DNA from: Agelas oroides
Lineage: Eukaryota; Porifera; Demospongiae; Agelasida; Agelasidae
Length of the DNA stretch: 64,000 nt
Assembly: GCA_949130485.1 (NCBI GenBank)
Contig: OX422199.1
Span: 2,217,902-2,281,901, forward strand
Direction of reading: 5' to 3'
Made by a program: the position numbers and the translations under genes. The notes under the pieces were generated by a model. That model was given only the letters and a program-made list of their open reading frames with translations. It had not been told where the DNA came from and did not search any database. Every line of letters starts with the position of its first letter. The stretch's first letter is position 1. This document shows, one piece after another, positions 57,966-64,000 of this stretch.

Positions 57966-58908
57966 TTGAGCTTGTAGATTGTGTAGTGTCAACAGTTCTA
58001 AGTCTAGGATATTACTTGTGGTTGTTTGTAGAAGCGTTTTTCCGCACACATGATCATGTAGATGTAGTTGTGGTTTCCCTTCTTTCCATCTATAATCTCC
58101 CCCTGCTCTCTCTACTAAATCTCCAACGCGATTAACCCTTCACGTTTCTCTCCCTCAATCCACCTTTCCTTTTCTCTTCTCCTCTTCAACTTTCCCCTCC
58201 CTCCCACTTCAACCTCTCTCCTTCCTTCTCTTGTCCTTCCTTTCTCTTCCTCCTTTTCCTTAATTCAGACACAAAATCTGTTTATTGATAATTACACTGA
58301 ACAGAATTTCAATTCAAAGGGTTGCTATGTGTATTTGAGGTTCGGTATACTCATGTTGGAGCCCATCGCTGAGGGTGCGGCGGGTGCTGGAAAGGGAGAA
58401 AATAAAATATGTATCCCAACTGTATGCTTGCTCTCACCCTCACACTCTCCCTGCAAACAGACTGTGCATGACTGGTTGAGGAGTTATATAGAGCAATATT
58501 CATTACCAGTTGGCAACCTTCATAGTATTGCAGGGATTCTGGATGTTCAAAAGTTCATTTATAAAGTAGCTATAAAGTGGTATTACCACCTTTCAATGTC
58601 AATACAGCCTTTTGGTGAGCTCTATTAGTAGTACCGCTTTCTGTTGCGAGTTCAATGTAGTAGAAGTTTTGCCCACTTCTAAATTTTTTTGTAATGCAAA
58701 ATGGAAAAGCACTATACTTGTACTCTAGTAATTATACCTCTACATGAAGATCAAGCAATAGATAAAACCATAGTGCAACTTTCTAGTTGTAAGTCTGAAG
58801 ACCAAAGTGTTAGTTTCAGAAGGGCTACTTACTGGCCTAGGTTGCAGCGTACTCATTATCAATGGCTTGGGAGACTCAGTTGGGAAAAGGAGTGGTATTT
58901 GTATATAT

Positions 58909-59140
58909 GTGTGGCAGTCCCATGTGGAAATTGAAGATTATTCCGTCGCGTATTTTGATCATATCGCTGAGTTCAAAGCGCCGTATACCGCTGAACTTTC
59001 GTTAAGGGTGGGGCTCACACATGCTTCACAGATGAGCCCTGCCCTCAACTGAAGTTCAGCGGTATATGGCGCTTCGAACTCGCTGTTGCGATCGAAATAC
59101 ATGACGGAATAATCTTCGATTTCTACACGGGACTGGAACA
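58909..59140. mobile_element. Second TGTGGCAGTCC-family element, overlapping the eIF3e 3' end
   Basis: The interior and arms match 57125-57385 (ATTCCGTCGCGTATTTTGAT, CTTCGATTTCTACACGGGAC). The right end CACGGGACTGGAACA is followed by TA at 59141. Read on the - strand this end begins TGTTCCAGTCCCGTGTAG and supplies the last codons and TAG stop of the eIF3e reading frame. Confidence 0.85.
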
Positions 59141-62100
59141 TATGTATGTATTTACCATGACAGGAGCTGGAATTGGTGCTGCCGCTACGGCTGCTGTGTG
59201 AGTAGAGAGCCTCTTGTCGATGTTCTGAGCAATAAACTGGCTCTGGAAGGCCAGTGCCTTTGTCTTGTCGATCACACGCTGGTAGATGGATGGAGGCTGA
59301 GTGTTCATGACCACATGACCCTATGGATAAAGTTAAACATACCACGTTTCCTCAATCAGATATTGCAGCTACTATTTAAGAGCAGAATGTTGATACCATG
59401 TACATAGTAACATGCTGGCTAGCTATCTACTTTCATATACAGCTAGGATTATATATGTTGAAGGATGATTCATGATTCCATTCTCAGCAGCTAGCCACAA
59501 TGTGATGACTGATAGAGGCTGGCACCTGGCAGTAGTATGCCTAACCTCTCAGTCTCACTAACATTGGCAGATACCGTGTATAACACAAACAATCATAGCA
59601 CTAGCTCGGTGACCATTGTCCGCAATTGTTCATAAACTTGTTCATGTACATTAAGTACACCAACTTATGTACCACTATAGATACCTCTTTCGCATCAATC
59701 TTTGCGTCTAACTTGGCATTTCTGATGAGGTTAACAATCCATCTCTCAGCATCATCAGCACTGAGGTTGAGTTTGGTGGCTAGCATGCTGAGGGACAAAG
59801 AATGGACAGAGAAAAATAGGAAAAGTGGGTTCACTATAGCCTCGTTCCCAGGCCCGCGCCCAGCTTCCCGTCGCTTGCAGTACGGTTAAGCGGGAGAGGG
59901 CCTGGTACATTTTCTCACGTGAGTGACGTCACGTACAGGGCAAATTATGCGAACGTGGGCGTCATGTAAACCACAAAAAACTTCGCTCGCACGCACGCAC
60001 TGGAGCGCGACTATTCCGAGTCGAAAGATAGCAGCGCACGAAGGCGCTTTTATGTCGCTATTCACGAGACAGTCGGGAGGACAGAGAGTTTTACCAAGCC
60101 AAAACAGTGAAGACACACACCAGCAATCAGTGAGCAATTTAGTCGTGCTCGCCCACGTTCAATTAAAGTCTTTCTACCGCCTTTCTACCCTTGACGTCAC
60201 TCACGTGAGAAAATGTACCAGGCCCTCTCCCGCTTAACCGTACTGCAAGCGACGGGAAGCTGGGCGCGGGCCTGGGAACGAGGCTAGGTTCACTACACAA
60301 CCAACTTCCATCTGTAACCTAGCAATTAACAATGGTTACTAGGATACCAGATTACTAACCTAATGCTGATGCACTGGTGGACTCGGCAGAATGTCTCAAA
60401 TATTGACAGCCGTGCATTCTCAATGAACTCTGCCCTACAGGCCACTAGGAAGAAATCATGGTCCAACACCTGTAGGTGGAGTGGGTGGTGGGTAGCATGC
60501 ACAGTAATGGATGTCTTGTGGAATGTTACACATAATATGAATGAATCTTTGGCTGCAAATATGCTAGGGAATCACTTGTTGAGGGAGACCTTACACTCCA
60601 GTAGCTGCAAACATGACAGGTAAACAGATTTACAAAGATCAACTCAGCAGCCAGGCTCCTCTCCTCTTACCTTCTCACACTCCAGTAGCTTCTGCTGTGC
60701 CAGGTCAAAGTCATAGTTGACATAGAGACACTCCACAAACTCCTTGATGGGGTCCTGGTGGGCAGAGGAGGATGCCTGTGGAAGGAGCAATCAAGACCAA
60801 GCAACAACCTAGGACTACAGCCATCATAGCTGTGGATGTGCATACAGAAAATGTAGAACATTGTGGGGGCGAGCCTGAGCAAGCAGCTAACATGCACATG
60901 AATAGACTAAACTTCATGCTGAAATGATGAGCTGAATCACTAGCGTTTGTGAGTGTCATTTATGCACGACCCTTACCTGAAGCGATCTCATACCAGCGTG
61001 TATAATCAGTTTGTACGGTCTGCACCAGAGCAGCCTGCCGTTGATGGGCAGTCTGTAGCTGCTGTGACAAACAAGAAGTAATGCACTGCCGTGTGTGCTT
61101 AAACTTGAGCTGTCTCCACTACGGTTGCCAACGCTGCACTCTGGCAGTAGCCCAGCATTGCCCTTCACCTATTGAGGCTAACCTAGCTACTAAGTACACG
61201 AGGACGTTCAACTTTCAGGAAATATTTAAACGCGCATTTAAAATTTACGGTATATGGCCGCGACCACATACGTATGTACGTATACACACACACCTTCGCA
61301 ATGCAGTCCCGCTAGTGTGGGGCTCGCTCAGGCTCGCCCCAATTAAGAATGCACATTCAGTAATGCTCTGTGTAGGCTGGAATGAACTTGCTTGGAGAGA
61401 GAGAATGTTCCAGGTTTCATTCCCAGTTCAATCCCTGTCAATTTTACCTTTTCTCTCTCCAATGTTTGTCAGAAATATACACATGTATACAAGTACATAA
61501 TACATCGGCTAGCTGATTGGGGAGTACAGTGATGTTTGGCGATAGCGGTTGAGCTGATGAGGTGGAGGCTTGCACACTTGAGAGTGCTGAACAAAGCCGA
61601 TGGCTTGTGACTCAGAAAACATAGTCTCATGCCCAGTCTGTGCGTGCCTCCTGGCGAAAGACAGTGCGGTGAACAAAGTTGAGTTTCTTGGGCCTGCCTA
61701 TTCCCAGAAAGTGGTAAGGACCAACGAGATTGTAAGATCGTTAATTTTTACATAGCACTTCCCTTTGAATGTTGCTAGATTAGACTGTCGTAAGAGTGTG
61801 TGCTAGCCCAAGAAATTCAACCAGACCATTTTTCTGTGGAGTCTGGGAATGAGACCACAGAAAACAGTCCAGTGGCCCATTTCCACCATTTTTGTATTGA
61901 AGAATAGTGAAGGTCTGGAAACAAGGCTACCAGCCACAAAACACACTAACGCAAAGCTTGATGCACATCTGTACCTATAGCTCATACTCAGTAAGGGAAA
62001 TTGGCTGAGCTTTGTCCAGCCCACCTGACAGCCATGTCTGAACTAAATGAGGAATGAGGCCATACACACACTGGCATGGGATATGGGAATGAGACTTACC

Positions 62101-63271
62101 TGTCTGATGACTCTGATGAGGTCCTTGAGCAGACTCTGCCTCCTCTTGTTAGTGATCACAGCTGCTGTCACATAGCGGAGGATGTGGGGACAGCATGTCT
62201 GGATTGCATTCAGGTAGCTGGACAGTGGGGAAGTAGGGACGGGGGGTTGTGGACAAAAGAAGAGGGGAAACAGTAACAGAATGATTCGGCATGTAGATTA
62301 CCGTATAGCGGGAAATTTTCGCTGGTGCAAATTTTCGCGGAAAAGCGTCCAGACCCTTCAGAAGAAATTTTCGCGGTTTTTATTTTCGCGGAACGGGGAC
62401 GCTCTGACCACACCCCTACCGGTTGATGCGACATCTTCGGAGCGTCTCTTACGGTTTCGTTGGTATTTTGTACAGTAGGAGGCTGATTCTTCTTTACAGC
62501 AACCATTTAGAGGGCAGACAGACTGTAGAGAACCATCTTGTTCACATGGGTACTCGACGTACACACATGATGACGTCATCATTTTTCATTTTTTCACGGT
62601 TTTATATTTTCGCGGAAGCAGGTCCGTCCGCGAAAATCGCGAAAATTTGCACCCAGCGAAAATTTCCCGCTATACGGTATCTGTTAGCTAAGGCCAATGA
62701 AAGTTGATTGCTTCACTCCCATTTATGGTTGTTGAACACATAATTGAAGGCCCTGCTCAAGCCCTTCATCTTTTTGTGCACGATTCATTTCCACTTACTG
62801 CATGCTGGTGAGAAAAAGGCAACAAATGTTAGTATTGGGTACCCCTGTTGAACCAAAAACTAGATAGGTACCCGACCAAAGTGCCTGTCCAAAGATTTAT
62901 TCAAAATCATGAGTAGTAGTGCCTTCTTAGGACTTGTGAAAGTTACACTTGAAACATGTCACATCATTGTCACGCTAATAGTCTATATTGGAAAGAAATG
63001 CAAATCAACTTTTACATATCCTTGGAATACATTGAAATCTGGCTTGGCAATTGAGACCATATGCATGGTTTAGAATGTTGTGATACTAAAACCTGGGATC
63101 GTGGCTGAACACTGGAATGTGGTATGGGAATGAGGCTAGCTCTTACTCGTGCTGGTATAGGAAGAGCTGGATGATGTCGTCCTGTCCCTTGGGATGGTTG
63201 AAGAAGACAAAGAGGCTCCAGTGGATCAGCCATGTCCGCTGCTGCAGGCGCGTCAGGTGTGATGTGTTCAG
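59123..63271 (-). CDS. EIF3E: Eukaryotic translation initiation factor 3 subunit E, C-terminal half (5' exons beyond window)
   Basis: Transcript-order exons: 63271-63147, 62217-62100, 60775-60671, 60469-60360, 59787-59685, 59320-59123. All phases agree; 252 residues are covered. eIF3e (INT6) is a PCI-domain subunit of the eIF3 translation initiation complex. Diagnostic stretches: [106 protein letters not shown] and [13 protein letters not shown]. These follow the family in order through the winged-helix part of the PCI domain. Past residues [10 protein letters not shown] the C-terminus differs from the usual ending: the frame continues into a transposon end and stops at TAG 59123-59125, unless a donor at GTCATG|GTAAAT (59155) leads to a missed last exon. 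Introns contain three miniature elements. The N-terminal half must lie right of 64000 because only the last exons are present. Confidence 0.93.
59837..60286. mobile_element. 450-bp TAGCCTCG element with near-perfect arms, exact 9-bp TSD
   Basis: Arms of about 105 bp (TAGCCTCGTTCCCAGGCCCG ... TCACGTGAGTGACGTCA) are almost perfect inverted repeats. GGTTCACTA flanks it at 59828-59836 and 60287-60295. It is the best-preserved copy, so probably the youngest, and lies in an eIF3e intron. Confidence 0.95.
61622..61857. mobile_element. TAGTCTCATGCCCAG-ended element, exact 9-bp TSD
   Basis: Left end TAGTCTCATGCCCAGTC and right end GTCTGGGAATGAGACCA are imperfect inverted repeats, with mirrored GAGTTTCTTGGGC / GCCCAAGAAATTC inside. 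CAGAAAACA at 61613-61621 and 61858-61866 is an exact 9-bp duplication. It lies in an eIF3e intron. Confidence 0.82.
62301..62677. mobile_element. CCGTATAGCGGGAAATTTTCG-family element, TA TSD
   Basis: Ends CCGTATAGCGGGAAATTTTC and GAAAATTTCCCGCTATACGG are perfect inverted repeats; further inner blocks TTTTCGCGG / CCGCGAAAA are mirrored. TA is duplicated at 62299-62300 and 62678-62679, as in Tc1/mariner-type insertions. It lies in an eIF3e intron. Confidence 0.92.
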
Positions 63272-64000
63272 CTGCAGTGTGTGTGTGTGGTGTATGTATA
63301 TGGTATGTGTATGTGGTGTGTGTGTGTGTGGTGTGTGTGTGTGGTGTGTGTGTGTGGTGTATGTATGTGCAGGAAGGAGGAAACCTCAAATCATGTGTCA
63401 TAACTACAGTGAACATCCTCCATTGTTGCAAAGCACACAAGTGTGAGGCTTGGAGTCAGAGATCTACATACATATGGCTAGCTGATTGGTGGGAGGATGA
63501 TGACATTTGGTAATGGAGGTCGGAAGGATAGTGTGGTGGGGGTCTTTCGCAGCCTGCATGGACACTTTGAGTGCCAATAAACAAAGCTGATGGCTAGTGA
63601 TTTAGAATGCAAAGAAGCACCGGTCTACTAAGCTTGTTTCCACACCTGTTTTTTGTTCTTCAGTACACAAAAGTGAAAGAATTGTCATGGGGAAGGTCTA
63701 CCAGCCACATATGCATTAGCACTGGCACAAGGCATGATGCACATGCATACTCCTAGCGCACATATGTGCAGTATACACTACTGCCAATGTACAGCCTCAT
63801 TGATGTCTCCTAGTACATGCACAAGTACTAGCAGTATACCAACACACAGCCTCATCGATGTCTCCTAGTACATGCACAAGTACTAGCAGTATACCAACAC
63901 ACAGCCTCATCGATGTCTCCTAGTACATGCACAAGTACTAGCAGTATACCAACACACAGCCTCATCGATGTCTCCTAGTACATGCACAAGTACTAGCAGT
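63272..64000. other. eIF3e intron sequence to the right edge
   Basis: Begins with a (GT)n-rich stretch (63277-63368) that, on the - strand, forms a CA-rich tract upstream of the eIF3e exon acceptor. Then unremarkable sequence, then the 55-bp tandem array. No further exon is recognised. Confidence 0.6.
63793..64000. repeat. 55-bp minisatellite running off the right edge
   Basis: Four units of CAGCCTCATCGATGTCTCCT, AGTACATGCACAAGTACTAG and CAGTATACCAACACA; the first differs (TTGATG, CAATGTA). The array continues past 64000. Confidence 0.93.

Larger units (their letters stand above)
57020..59122. other. Convergent intergenic region between the HELZ-like gene and eIF3e
   Basis: Contains two copies of a TGTGGCAGTCC-ended element, a 33-bp minisatellite (57822-57965), a CT-rich stretch (about 58130-58265) and otherwise unremarkable AT-rich sequence. 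No helicase-like coding frame follows the HELZ-like stop codon. Confidence 0.7.

Noticed and set aside
57020-58900. Helicase exons continuing the HELZ-like gene
   Set aside because: No helicase motif is visible in any frame; the interval holds transposon copies, a minisatellite and CT-rich sequence.
61001-61064. Extra eIF3e exon between 62100 and 60775
   Set aside because: It has splice-like borders, but direct joining of 62100 to 60775 keeps frame and matches the spacing of the eIF3e family almost exactly; inserting this piece breaks the phase.

Overview
The window looks like nuclear DNA from an animal, most likely a demosponge. Split genes with GT-AG introns and TA-, 8-bp and 9-bp-duplicating miniature transposons are eukaryotic; eIF3e and a HELZ-family gene give conserved animal anchors. 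A death-domain/ankyrin/patatin gene and two CARD genes carrying an extra uncharacterised domain fit the death-fold gene expansions known from sponges (and cnidarians). The sponge call is inference; 'metazoan' is firm. All gene models were built by hand from reading frame, splice sites and phase, and every assembled model keeps frame across all its joins.

Layout. 1-16392: a large satellite domain. Family A (192-bp monomer, with a 2303-bp 12-mer duplicated in tandem) runs to 8907 and is interrupted by a 5'-truncated, frameshifted non-LTR retroelement (7285-8389). Family B (about 191 bp) follows to about 12225, then the related family C in the opposite orientation to about 15890 with telomere-like CCCTAA stretches, then a short block turned back. 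Three non-autonomous DNA transposons with exact target duplications sit in family C. 16393-18785: fold-back element, 36-bp minisatellite, homopolymers, no recognised gene.

18786-39299: a death-fold cluster. (i) + strand: death domain, ankyrin repeats and a patatin/iPLA2-like domain that has lost its nucleophile motif (5' end unresolved). (ii) + strand: CARD gene A, 5 exons, 537 aa. (iii) - strand: CARD gene B, 6 exons, 610 aa, an inverted paralogue of A. Gene B shares a 300-bp head-to-head promoter region with (iv) a 19-exon, 1920-aa + strand gene (39600-57019): a HELZ/HELZ2-like zinc-finger protein with four duplicated Cys-rich modules and no helicase. (v) Convergent with it on the - strand is the C-terminal half of eIF3e (59123-63271), whose last residues and stop codon appear to come from a transposon end.

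The products suggest innate-immune/cell-death signalling: DD and CARD adaptors, an apparently dead phospholipase and an RNA-binding-type zinc-finger protein. That functional link is inference from domains and proximity. Two further themes run through the window: a very active group of TAG...CTA-ended miniature elements that make 9-bp target duplications (nine copies with exact duplications), and simple or tandem repeats that sit directly on splice donors and acceptors.
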